DNA from: Legionellales bacterium
Lineage (GTDB): Bacteria; Pseudomonadota; Gammaproteobacteria; Eutrophobiales; Eutrophobiaceae
Length of the DNA stretch: 45,648 nt
Direction of reading: 5' to 3'
Assembly: GCA_002692205.1 (NCBI GenBank)
Contig: NZJM01000050.1
Coordinates: 1-45,648 of the forward strand
The notes beneath the pieces are model-generated. The model was not told the origin of the DNA and ran no database searches. It worked only from the letters and a program-made list of their open reading frames with translations. Shown piece by piece: positions 10,480-21,408 of this stretch (positions within the stretch are counted from its first letter, which is position 1; every line of letters begins with the position of its first letter). The position numbers were made by a program, and so were the translations under genes.

Positions 10480-11126
10480 AAAAACAGCACCCAGATTACA
10501 TTGTTGTTGAGGGCCCAATCGGCGTAGGTAAAACTACTTTAGCAAAACGCTTAGCTGAGTCGTTCAATACCGAGTTAATGTTAGAGCTCGCAGTTGATAA
10601 CCCTTTCCTATCTAGATTCTATGCCGATCCAAAGACAGTTGCACTACCTACGCAATTATTTTTTTTATTTCAGCGCGCTAAACAAATCGAATCACTTCGT
10701 CAAAGAGATATGTTTAGACCAGTTCAGGTGTCAGACTTCTTAATTGAAAAAGATAAGCTCTTTGCGTCTATAACTTTAGATAGTGATGAGTTAATGTTAT
10801 ATCAGCAAGTTTACGAGAAGCTTACTATAGATGTGCAATCTCCAGATCTTGTAATTTATTTGCAGGCTCCCATAGAAACTTTAATGAAAAGAATAGAAAA
10901 AAGAGGATATGATTACGAAAAAGCTATAAATCATGATTATTTAAAAAAAATATCAGACGCTTATATAGATTTCTTTTATGGTTACACAGTGGCGCCTTTG
11001 TTGATAGTTAATACGGATGATTTTGATTTATCAATAGATGAAAAAAACTATAATTTATTGCTTGAGCATATTAGCAGGCTTCCCTCAGGGCGACATTATT
11101 TCAATCCTATTGCAGTTAAATTATGA
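10476..11126 (+). CDS. Deoxynucleoside kinase (deoxyadenosine/deoxyguanosine kinase family)
   Basis: 216 aa; P-loop VVEGPIGVGKTTLAKRLAE, VSDFLIEKDKLFA, DLVIYLQAPIETLMKRIEKRGYDYE. Confidence 0.88.
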   Translation: MKKQHPDYIVVEGPIGVGKTTLAKRLAESFNTELMLELAVDNPFLSRFYADPKTVALPTQLFFLFQRAKQIESLRQRDMFRPVQVSDFLIEKDKLFASITLDSDELMLYQQVYEKLTIDVQSPDLVIYLQAPIETLMKRIEKRGYDYEKAINHDYLKKISDAYIDFFYGYTVAPLLIVNTDDFDLSIDEKNYNLLLEHISRLPSGRHYFNPIAVKL

Positions 11127-11920
11127 ATGAAAAAATAACAATCAATTCTTTAAGAAGAATGAAAGAAACAGGCGAAAAGATTGCTTGCCTAACTTCATAT
11201 GACTCTTCTTTTGCAATATTACAAGATAAAGCTATGCTCGATGTTCTTTTGGTTGGGGATTCTTTAGGGATGGTTATACAAGGAGCTGAAAATACATTAA
11301 AAGTAAAAATGTCTGATATCATTTATCATTCTAAAATCGTTAGTGATGTAACGAAACGGGCAATTATTATTTCTGATATGCCCTTCATGAGTTATTCAAA
11401 TCCGAGAAAAGCACTTGGTAATGCATCAAGACTTATTACTGAAGGCGGAGCGCATGTCGTGAAAATTGAGGGCGGCAAAGAATTATCAGAGACAATTAAG
11501 CTCATAACTCAAAATGGTATACCTGTTTGCGGACACCTAGGATTAACTCCACAGTCTATACATCAGATAGGCGGGCTGGGTGTTCAGGCGACCACAGAGA
11601 AAGATGCTAAAAAGCTTAAAGAGGATGCCTTATCCTTACAAAATGCAGGGGCTTCGTGCCTTGTTCTCGAATGCGTCCCATCTTCCGTTGCATCAGTTGT
11701 TACTAAGACCTTAGACATACCTGTTATTGGTATAGGTGCTGGCGTTGATTGTGACGGGCAAGTGCTCGTTTTGTATGACATACTTGGTTTGACATCATTA
11801 CAACCAAAATTTTCTAAAAATTTTCTTGTCGACCAAAACTCTATTCTTGATGCAATTAAAGATTATGTGAAAGAAGTGAAAGATAGCACCTTCCCATCAT
11901 TATCAAACTCTTACAAGTGA
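11123..11920 (+). CDS. panB: 3-methyl-2-oxobutanoate hydroxymethyltransferase
   Basis: 265 aa; LTSYDSSFA, LLVGDSLGMVIQG, GHLGLTPQSIHQIGG. Confidence 0.97.
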   Translation: MNEKITINSLRRMKETGEKIACLTSYDSSFAILQDKAMLDVLLVGDSLGMVIQGAENTLKVKMSDIIYHSKIVSDVTKRAIIISDMPFMSYSNPRKALGNASRLITEGGAHVVKIEGGKELSETIKLITQNGIPVCGHLGLTPQSIHQIGGLGVQATTEKDAKKLKEDALSLQNAGASCLVLECVPSSVASVVTKTLDIPVIGIGAGVDCDGQVLVLYDILGLTSLQPKFSKNFLVDQNSILDAIKDYVKEVKDSTFPSLSNSYK

Positions 11921-12771
11921 TACAAAAAGTTAAAACTATTGTTGATTTAAGTAATGAGTTAGCACAAGCACGTTCTATGAAAAAAAAAATTTCTCTTGTT
12001 CCAACAATGGGAAACTTGCACAAAGGGCATTTATCTCTCATTCAAAAAGCAAGGAAAATATCCAGTTATGTAATTGTTACAATTTTTGTTAACCCCACTC
12101 AGTTTGTTGAAGGAGAAGATTTTTCTAAATACCCTAGAACTTTAGATTCTGATCTAGAATTGCTTTCACAATTAGATATAGACTTGGTATTTGTGCCGGA
12201 AGTTAGTGAGATATATCCAATTAATGGTGATGCAGCATCAATCGAAGTTTCTGTTCCAGAACTCGAATCAATTCATTGCGGGAAGTATCGTCCCGGACAT
12301 TTTCAGGGTGTAGCAACAATCGTTTCTAAATTATTTATAGCAGTGCAGCCAGATATTGCTGTTTTCGGTGAAAAAGATTATCAACAGCTATTAATAATAC
12401 GTAGTTTGACCAAGAATCTTTTTTTGCCGATAAAAATAGTTGGTTCGCCTACTATAAGAGAAGACAGTGGCCTAGCAATGAGCTCGAGAAATAATTATTT
12501 GACTGAGCAAGAAGCAGAGCGAGCACCAAAATTATATGGATGTATCAAAACGTCTATTGAAACGATAAAAAATGGCGAAAGAGATTACAAGAAATTAGAA
12601 AACGATGCGATCGTGTTTCTAGAGGGCGTCGGCTTTAAAGTAGAGTACTATTGTATATGTGATAGCGAAACACTAGGCCCCATTGAAGGTGATGATATCG
12701 TAGTTCTCGCTGCTGTATGGCTTGGGAAAACGCGATTAATTGACAATGCAAGAGTGCATACATATTATTAA
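11917..12771 (+). CDS. panC: Pantothenate synthetase
   Basis: 284 aa; LVPTMGNLHKGHLSLI, FGEKDYQQL, LAMSSRNNYL; GTG start overlapping panB stop (GTGA). Confidence 0.97.
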   Translation: MIQKVKTIVDLSNELAQARSMKKKISLVPTMGNLHKGHLSLIQKARKISSYVIVTIFVNPTQFVEGEDFSKYPRTLDSDLELLSQLDIDLVFVPEVSEIYPINGDAASIEVSVPELESIHCGKYRPGHFQGVATIVSKLFIAVQPDIAVFGEKDYQQLLIIRSLTKNLFLPIKIVGSPTIREDSGLAMSSRNNYLTEQEAERAPKLYGCIKTSIETIKNGERDYKKLENDAIVFLEGVGFKVEYYCICDSETLGPIEGDDIVVLAAVWLGKTRLIDNARVHTYY

Positions 12772-12828
12772 CACTACCAAGCGCGGCTTAATATCAAACT
12801 GGTTGAATATAGAAACATATAAATATCA

Positions 12829-13209
12829 ATGCAAATTACTGTCCTAAAAGCAAAATTTCATCAAGCAACGGTCACGCACTCTGAAATTGAGTATGATGGA
12901 TCATGCGCAATTGATGGTAATTTATTGGATAAGGCAGGCATTCATGAGTATGAACAGATAGAAATTTATAATATTACTAACGGAGAGCGTTTCAGAACTT
13001 ATGCTATTCGTGCCGAGGATCATTCACGAATTATCTCTGTCAACGGTGCTGCTTCACATAAAGCAGATCCTGGGGATCGTGTTATCATTTGTGCTTATGG
13101 AAGGATCAATGAAAATGAAATAGAGCGATTCAAACCTAAGCTTGTATATCTAGATAAAGAAAATCACATCACGAGAATTAAAGATCATATTCCTGTCCAA
13201 GCAGCTTAA
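12829..13209 (+). CDS. panD: Aspartate 1-decarboxylase proenzyme
   Basis: 126 aa; [23 protein letters not shown] with G-S self-cleavage site. Confidence 0.97.
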   Translation: MQITVLKAKFHQATVTHSEIEYDGSCAIDGNLLDKAGIHEYEQIEIYNITNGERFRTYAIRAEDHSRIISVNGAASHKADPGDRVIICAYGRINENEIERFKPKLVYLDKENHITRIKDHIPVQAA

Positions 13210-13233
13210 TTTAAAATTCATTAAGCTTTCATC

Positions 13234-13992
13234 ATGAGTGCTAATTCAAAAAATGCGGGTGTAATTGTAATCGGCAACGAAATACTTTCTGGTCGTACGC
13301 AGGATCTCAACGTTTCTTATATTGGGAAAAAACTTGAAGAGTTAGGAATTATATTATCTGAAGTTACAATCATCCCCGACATTGAAGCAGAAATAATAAA
13401 TAAAGTTAAGGCGTACTCAGAAAAATACGATTATGTATTCACAACAGGCGGTATAGGCCCAACACATGATGATATTACAACCGCCTCAATTGCAAAGGCA
13501 TTTAATGTAAATGTTATAAGAAACAAAGATGCTGTCAAACGTATGGAAAATCATTATCGGCATGGTAAGTTGTCAGAGGCACGTTTAAAAATGGCGGATA
13601 TTCCAGAAGGTGCAATACTCATAAATAATCATGTCAGCGGGGCACCAGCTTTTCAAATAAACAATGTATTTGTTTTAGCGGGTGTACCAGAGATCATGAG
13701 ATCTATGTTCGATTCATTACTTGAACATCTAGTATCAGGACCAGCAATTTTAACTTCCAGTGTTTGTACTAATTTAACCGAAAGTATACTTGCAAATGGC
13801 ATGAGTAAAATTCAGGAAGAATGTCAAGCTGTAAGTATCGGAAGCTACCCTTTTTTTAAACAAGGGAACCTGGGTGTAAATATTGTTTTGCGTTCAACAG
13901 ATAAAAAACTACTTTTAAGCCAACATAAATTGATAGAAGAATTAATTAAAAGTCTAAACGGTCAAATTGTGGAGACTCATACAGCAGATTAA
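13234..13992 (+). CDS. CinA N-terminal / molybdopterin-binding domain protein (no C-terminal deamidase domain)
   Basis: 252 aa; GVIVIGNEILSGRTQDLNVSYIGKKLEELGI, TTGGIGPTHDDITTASIAKAF. Confidence 0.88.
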   Translation: MSANSKNAGVIVIGNEILSGRTQDLNVSYIGKKLEELGIILSEVTIIPDIEAEIINKVKAYSEKYDYVFTTGGIGPTHDDITTASIAKAFNVNVIRNKDAVKRMENHYRHGKLSEARLKMADIPEGAILINNHVSGAPAFQINNVFVLAGVPEIMRSMFDSLLEHLVSGPAILTSSVCTNLTESILANGMSKIQEECQAVSIGSYPFFKQGNLGVNIVLRSTDKKLLLSQHKLIEELIKSLNGQIVETHTAD

Positions 13993-14004
13993 TTTTGGTA
14001 TAAC

Positions 14005-14091
14005 TGGTGCCGGGAGAGAGAATCGAACTCTCACTCTGTTACCAGAACCGGATTTTGAATCCGGCGCGTCTACCAGTTCCGCCACCCCGGC
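14005..14091 (-). tRNA. tRNA-Leu (anticodon CAA), CCA encoded
   Basis: Minus-strand reading GCCGGGGTGGCGGAACTGGTAGACGCGCCGGATTCAAAATCCGGTTCTGGTAACAGAGTGAGAGTTCGATTCTCTCTCCCGGCACCA; long variable arm, anticodon loop TTCAAAA, acceptor stem pairs. Confidence 0.95.
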
Positions 14092-14112
14092 CATGTAAGG
14101 TGATAGCTCGCA

Positions 14113-14140
14113 AGTATAGGTGAAGATAATATAGGGTCAA
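14113..14140 (-). promoter_or_regulatory. Candidate sigma70 promoter for tRNA-Leu (TTGACC-N16-TATACT)
   Basis: Minus strand TTGACC CTATATTATCTTCACC TATACT, followed by a GCG-containing discriminator, about 20 nt upstream of the tRNA 5' end. Confidence 0.6.
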
Positions 14141-14187
14141 TTGTGAATTGAGATATACGACCTTCTTTTCTGATAATATCAACTTTT

Positions 14188-16324
<2,137 letters not shown>

Positions 16325-16442
16325 TTAATGAAATTCTCATCATTCATGTCTATATCAAAATCAAAATTCAACTTTAGTTATACTGAATTTCTTATTGTTA
16401 TGTCATAATACCGCGCTTTTAAAAATAGAGATTATTATCGTA

Positions 16443-16769
16443 ATGTCAGACTTTCTAATTAACAATGCATGGGCAGCAGCCCCACAACAATCTGCCGGCT
16501 ATGGTCAACTGGTATTCATAGGTATATTTTTCGTAATTTTCTATTTTATTTTAATAAGACCGCAGATTAAACAGGCCAAACAGCATAGAGAACTTGTGGC
16601 CTCCTTAGCAAAGGGCGATGAGATTGCTACAAGCGGTGGATTAGTTGGAAAAATTAAAGAAGTGGGTGATAATTTTATCGTCGTTGAGATAACAAAAGAA
16701 ACGGAAGTCAAAATACAAAAACAATCAGTGTCTATTGTTTACCCAAAAGGCACTTTAAAAACACTCTAA
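16443..16769 (+). CDS. yajC: Preprotein translocase subunit YajC
   Basis: Start refined to MSDFLINNAWA; IFYFILIRPQIKQAKQHRELVASLAKGDEIATSGGLVGKI. Confidence 0.95.
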   Translation: MSDFLINNAWAAAPQQSAGYGQLVFIGIFFVIFYFILIRPQIKQAKQHRELVASLAKGDEIATSGGLVGKIKEVGDNFIVVEITKETEVKIQKQSVSIVYPKGTLKTL

Positions 16770-16802
16770 TAGCAACTAATTAATATATATTTAGGTTATA
16801 GC

Positions 16803-18662
16803 ATGAATCGTTATTCTTCTTGGAAATACATTTTAATAATTTTCCTGATAGGACTGGGTTTCTTATTTGCGTTACCAAATATTTATGGAAAAGATCCGTC
16901 ACTACAAATTTCTGCTGCAAGAGCTGTCGAAATTAGCGAGCTAACCGAATTTCAAGTTAGCACAGCTTTAGAAGAAGCAGAAATCTCATACAAAGATATT
17001 TCACTGGACGCAAGTAATCTTACAATTAGATTTAGTGATGAAGAAACACAGCTAAAAGCACAATCAGTAGTCAAAGATTCTTTAGGCAGAAATTATGTTG
17101 TTGCTCTAAACCTAGCTCCTGCCACCCCAGACTGGTTAACTAAATTTGGTGCAGAACCAATGTCGTTGGGGCTTGATCTCAGAGGCGGTGTTCATTTTTT
17201 AATGGAAGTTGACATGGAAGCAGCAATAGAAAAAGCAGAAGACCGATATATTTCTGATTTACGAAGTTTTCTTCGTGAAAACAAAGTTAGATATAAAACT
17301 ATCACTCATAATGAAACGGGTGGGTTACTTATACGTTTTAAGAATGATTCTGAGCGTAATAAAGGTGAATCTCTCATTATTGATAATTTAAACGAACTTG
17401 AAATTATTGAATCAGAATCTGATGAAAATAAATTTTCGTTGATTATCGTGATTAAAGACGAAGTTTTACTTGAAACACAACGATTAGCGTTGTCGCAAAA
17501 TATCACCACGCTTAGAAAAAGAGTTAATGAACTAGGTGTAGCGGAACCAGTCATTCAAAGACAAGGATTAAAGCGAGTTGTTGTTCAGTTGCCAGGAGTA
17601 CAAGATACAGCAAGAGCAAAAGCTATTTTAGGAGCAACCGCTACACTCGAGTTTAGATTGGTTGATGAAGAGCATGATCCACAAGAAGCCGTCAACGGAA
17701 GGCCACCAGCGGGCTCTAAACTTTATTACGAAAGAAATGGCCAACCAATTCTACTGAAAAAACAAATTATGTTGACGGGTGATTCAATAGTAAATGCTGC
17801 ATCTGGTATCGATACTTTAAGCGGCGGACCTGATGTAACAATTACTTTGGATGGTAAGGGTGCAAAAAAAATGAGTCGAGGGACTCGTGATAATGTTGGG
17901 AAACGTTTAGCTGTTGTTTTCATCGAGTATAAAATGGAAACAATTAAAAAAGATGGTCTCATTCAAAAAGAGAAGGAAACTATAGAAGAAGTAATTAATG
18001 CTGCTGTTATTCAGGAGCAACTTGGCAAGAGGTTTCATATAACAGGTTTGGAATCATCGGAAGAAGCCAAGAATCTTGCGTTATTACTCCGTGCCGGTGC
18101 ATTAGCAGCGCCTATATATATAATTGAGGAGCGAACAGTTGGGCCAAGCCTCGGACAAGATAATATTGATAAGGGTTTTGATTCGGTTGTTATTGGTTTC
18201 ATTCTCGTATTAATTTTTATGGCTATCTATTACAAAGTTTTCGGTTTCATTGCGGATGTTGCGCTTTCACTAAATTTAGTATTAATTATTGCAATGCTCT
18301 CATTATTACAAGCAACCTTAACTTTACCCGGTATAGCCGGCATAGTTTTAACGGTTGGAATGGCTGTCGATGCAAATGTTTTAATTTTTGAGCGTATCAA
18401 AGAAGAAATACGTAATGGTAATACACCACAAGCAAGCATACATGCGGGATATGAAAAAGCTTTTTCAACAATAGCAGATGCTAATATAACAACATTAATC
18501 GCAGCCCTAATGTTATTTAGTTTTGGTACGGGACCAATACAAGGTTTTGCAGTTACTTTGTCACTCGGTATTATATCTTCAATGTTTACCGCTATTATGG
18601 TATCAAGGGGCTTAGTTAATTTAATTTATGGTGGGAAGAATCTTAAAAAATTATTTATATAA
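16803..18662 (+). CDS. secD: Protein translocase subunit SecD
   Basis: 619 aa; LGLDLRGGVHFLMEVD, GMAVDANVLIFERIKEE. Confidence 0.97.
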   Translation: MNRYSSWKYILIIFLIGLGFLFALPNIYGKDPSLQISAARAVEISELTEFQVSTALEEAEISYKDISLDASNLTIRFSDEETQLKAQSVVKDSLGRNYVVALNLAPATPDWLTKFGAEPMSLGLDLRGGVHFLMEVDMEAAIEKAEDRYISDLRSFLRENKVRYKTITHNETGGLLIRFKNDSERNKGESLIIDNLNELEIIESESDENKFSLIIVIKDEVLLETQRLALSQNITTLRKRVNELGVAEPVIQRQGLKRVVVQLPGVQDTARAKAILGATATLEFRLVDEEHDPQEAVNGRPPAGSKLYYERNGQPILLKKQIMLTGDSIVNAASGIDTLSGGPDVTITLDGKGAKKMSRGTRDNVGKRLAVVFIEYKMETIKKDGLIQKEKETIEEVINAAVIQEQLGKRFHITGLESSEEAKNLALLLRAGALAAPIYIIEERTVGPSLGQDNIDKGFDSVVIGFILVLIFMAIYYKVFGFIADVALSLNLVLIIAMLSLLQATLTLPGIAGIVLTVGMAVDANVLIFERIKEEIRNGNTPQASIHAGYEKAFSTIADANITTLIAALMLFSFGTGPIQGFAVTLSLGIISSMFTAIMVSRGLVNLIYGGKNLKKLFI

Positions 18663-18687
18663 AATAATTTAAAAAGGAATAATAGCT

Positions 18688-19617
18688 ATGAGCGTAAAAA
18701 GTATAAAATTTAATTTCATGAGAATGCGAGTAGTAACTTCTATTATATCTGCATTACTTTTGATTAGTTCCATAGCTTCATTATCTTTTCAAGGTCTAAA
18801 TTTAGGGATCGATTTCACAGGAGGGACTTTAGTTGAAGTTGGTTATCCCGAAACAGTCAATTTAGATGGAGTTCGTCGTTCACTTAGTAATTCAGAATTT
18901 AGCAATACATCAGTACAGTATTTTGGTACAGCAAATGAAATATTAATACGTATACCCCCTCAAAAAGGATTAAATAGCGCTGATATTAGTAGTAACCTTC
19001 TTAGGCTGCTCTCTGCAAATGACGCTAATGCAGAAATGCGTAGGATAGAGTTTGTCGGCCCTCAGGTAGGTGATGAATTGAAGGAAGATGGCGGGTTAGC
19101 GATGCTTTATGCTCTACTATGCATAATGATTTATGTGGCATTCCGTTTTCAAATGAGATTTTCTGTTGGAGCAGTAGCGGCTTTAATCCATGACGTTGTT
19201 ATAACTTTAGGATTTTTTTCGATAACTCAATTTAATTTTGACTTAACTATATTGGCAGCACTACTTGCAGTTATTGGGTATTCATTAAATGATACAATTG
19301 TAGTTTTTGACCGTGTTCGTGAAAATTTCAGGAAAATTCGCGACAAAACTCCAGTTGATGTTTTCAATATCTCTTTAAATCAAACATTAAGTAGAACTTT
19401 AATGACTTCATTTACAACATTGTTGGTTTTAACAGCGCTATTTTTTCTTGGTGGCGAGATCATACATGGTTTTTCTATTGCACTTATTTTTGGTGTTTTG
19501 ATTGGCACTTACTCATCAATATATATCGCAAGTCCAGTTACACTTGCTCTTGGTATTAAAAAGGAAGATTTAATGCCAGTTAAAAAAGAAGGTCTAGATG
19601 TAGAGAATCAACCTTGA
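18688..19617 (+). CDS. secF: Protein translocase subunit SecF
   Basis: 309 aa; LGIDFTGGTLVEV, GYSLNDTIVVFDRVREN. Confidence 0.97.
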   Translation: MSVKSIKFNFMRMRVVTSIISALLLISSIASLSFQGLNLGIDFTGGTLVEVGYPETVNLDGVRRSLSNSEFSNTSVQYFGTANEILIRIPPQKGLNSADISSNLLRLLSANDANAEMRRIEFVGPQVGDELKEDGGLAMLYALLCIMIYVAFRFQMRFSVGAVAALIHDVVITLGFFSITQFNFDLTILAALLAVIGYSLNDTIVVFDRVRENFRKIRDKTPVDVFNISLNQTLSRTLMTSFTTLLVLTALFFLGGEIIHGFSIALIFGVLIGTYSSIYIASPVTLALGIKKEDLMPVKKEGLDVENQP

Positions 19618-19643
19618 GAATTTTTAGAAGAAATTAGAATACA

Positions 19644-20807
19644 GTGATTGGATCTTTATCCATAGTAGTCGACGAACAGATTCCTCTTGCCGAAAAGATA
19701 TTTTCAATATTTGGTACTGTACATTTAGTTGATGGGCGTACAATCACTAATTCCTTGATTAAGGATGCGGATATTCTTCTAGTTAGATCTGTTACAAAAG
19801 TCGATGAGTCTTTATTAAGAAATACTAATGTCAAATTTCTAGGGACTGCAACTAGCGGGATAGACCATATCGATGTTGATTATTTGAAAGCTTCGAAAAT
19901 ATTTTTTTCATATTCCCCGGGAAGTAATTCACGTTCAGTTGCTGAATATGTTTTAAATAGCTTAATTATGGCTAAGACAGCTTCACATCCTTCTTTTTCA
20001 GAAATGAAAATTGGAATTATAGGGTATGGCAATATCGGATCAAAAGTAAAAAAAAATATGGATATTTTTGGTAGCTCTAGTTTACTAAATGATCCTATTT
20101 TATATGAAAAAACTAAAGATAAATCCCTTACAAACCTCGAACATGTATTAGAATCTGACGTTATAACTATGCATGTTCCTCTTACAAGAGATGGGACCCA
20201 TCCCACGTATAATTTAGTCGATGAAAATTTTTTAGACCAATTGAAATCGAACGTTATTTTTATTAATACTTCACGCGGAGAAGTGGTTGATGAAGATGCG
20301 CTGCTATCATTTAAAAAAAGAAATCCAAAGTCAACTATAGTCCTAGATGTATGGCGCAATGAACCACAAATAAATACGGAATTATTAAAGCAAGCATTTA
20401 TTAGGACGCCACATATTGCTGGTTATAGTTACGAAGGAAAAATTAAAGCAACAAGAAGTCTTTTTAATGATTTAAATGATTTTTACAGAACTAATTTTAG
20501 TTTTTCTGCATTGTTTAACCAGAAAAATATTATATTATCACCAAAAATAAATAGCCTAGAATATACGGCTGAATCTATAATATCTCAGCATTGGAATATT
20601 CTAGAGGATAATATTTCGCTAAGTTATTGTAATTTAGAAAAAGATGAACGCGCCAAACATTTTGATAGCCTAAGAAAAAACTATCCGACTAGATATGAAT
20701 ATGCAAGTCGAGTTATTAGTATTAATAAGAGCGCTAATTCAGTTGATTTGAATATTGATGTTCAAGATAACTTAAAAAAATTGGGGTTTAAGTTTAGTAA
20801 AAAATGA
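19644..20807 (+). CDS. pdxB: Erythronate-4-phosphate dehydrogenase
   Basis: 387 aa; VDEQIPLAEKIFSIFG, FLGTATSGIDHID, GIIGYGNIGSKV, INTSRGEVVDEDAL, TPHIAGYSYEGK; GTG start. Confidence 0.92.
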   Translation: MIGSLSIVVDEQIPLAEKIFSIFGTVHLVDGRTITNSLIKDADILLVRSVTKVDESLLRNTNVKFLGTATSGIDHIDVDYLKASKIFFSYSPGSNSRSVAEYVLNSLIMAKTASHPSFSEMKIGIIGYGNIGSKVKKNMDIFGSSSLLNDPILYEKTKDKSLTNLEHVLESDVITMHVPLTRDGTHPTYNLVDENFLDQLKSNVIFINTSRGEVVDEDALLSFKKRNPKSTIVLDVWRNEPQINTELLKQAFIRTPHIAGYSYEGKIKATRSLFNDLNDFYRTNFSFSALFNQKNIILSPKINSLEYTAESIISQHWNILEDNISLSYCNLEKDERAKHFDSLRKNYPTRYEYASRVISINKSANSVDLNIDVQDNLKKLGFKFSKK

Positions 20808-21397
20808 AAAAAATTGGCATATTAGTTTCTGGTAAAGGCAGCAATATGACTGCCATTATTGATGCTTGTCATAGCGGCTATTTACTAGCCGAGGTGAAAA
20901 TCGTCATTAGTAGTAATCCTAGCGCTAAGGCCCTTGAGATAGCAAACGAAAAAAATATCAAAACAATTCATTTTAACTCTTTTCCTAGTCAAAACATTAA
21001 TGAGATTGACGTTTCTATATGTAAGGTATTACATGACAATAAGGTTGATATTGTTTTATTAGCTGGATTCATGAAGAAAGTTGGTCCAGTTGTTCTTGAA
21101 AAGTTTGAAGGAAGAATTCTTAATGTTCATCCATCATTATTACCGAAACATGGAGGAAAAGGCTTATATGGAATGAATGTTCATAGAGAGGTCATTAGTG
21201 CCGGAGACAAAGAGAGTGGTGCAACAATTCATTTAGTTAATAACGAGTATGATGAAGGAGCCATTTTAGCCCAAAAATCGGTTATAGTAGGCTCTAAAGA
21301 AACCGCCGAGTCTTTAGCGAGCAAAGTTTTAGAAATTGAGCACAGACTGTATGTGGATACAGTAAAAAAAATAATCGAAGGTAGTATTTCAATATAA
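20804..21397 (+). CDS. purN: Phosphoribosylglycinamide formyltransferase
   Basis: 197 aa; ILVSGKGSNMTAIID, LLAGFMKKVGP, LNVHPSLLPKHGGKGLYG, DEGAILAQ. Confidence 0.93.
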   Translation: MKKIGILVSGKGSNMTAIIDACHSGYLLAEVKIVISSNPSAKALEIANEKNIKTIHFNSFPSQNINEIDVSICKVLHDNKVDIVLLAGFMKKVGPVVLEKFEGRILNVHPSLLPKHGGKGLYGMNVHREVISAGDKESGATIHLVNNEYDEGAILAQKSVIVGSKETAESLASKVLEIEHRLYVDTVKKIIEGSISI

Positions 21398-21408
21398 ATT
21401 AGATTCAA

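Noticed and set aside
12772-12828. TATTAA...TTAATA repeat between panC and panD
   Set aside because: 6-bp AT arms only; not significant.
19880-20359. 159-aa - strand ORF
   Set aside because: Antisense to pdxB, Ser/Phe-rich composition typical of a shadow frame.
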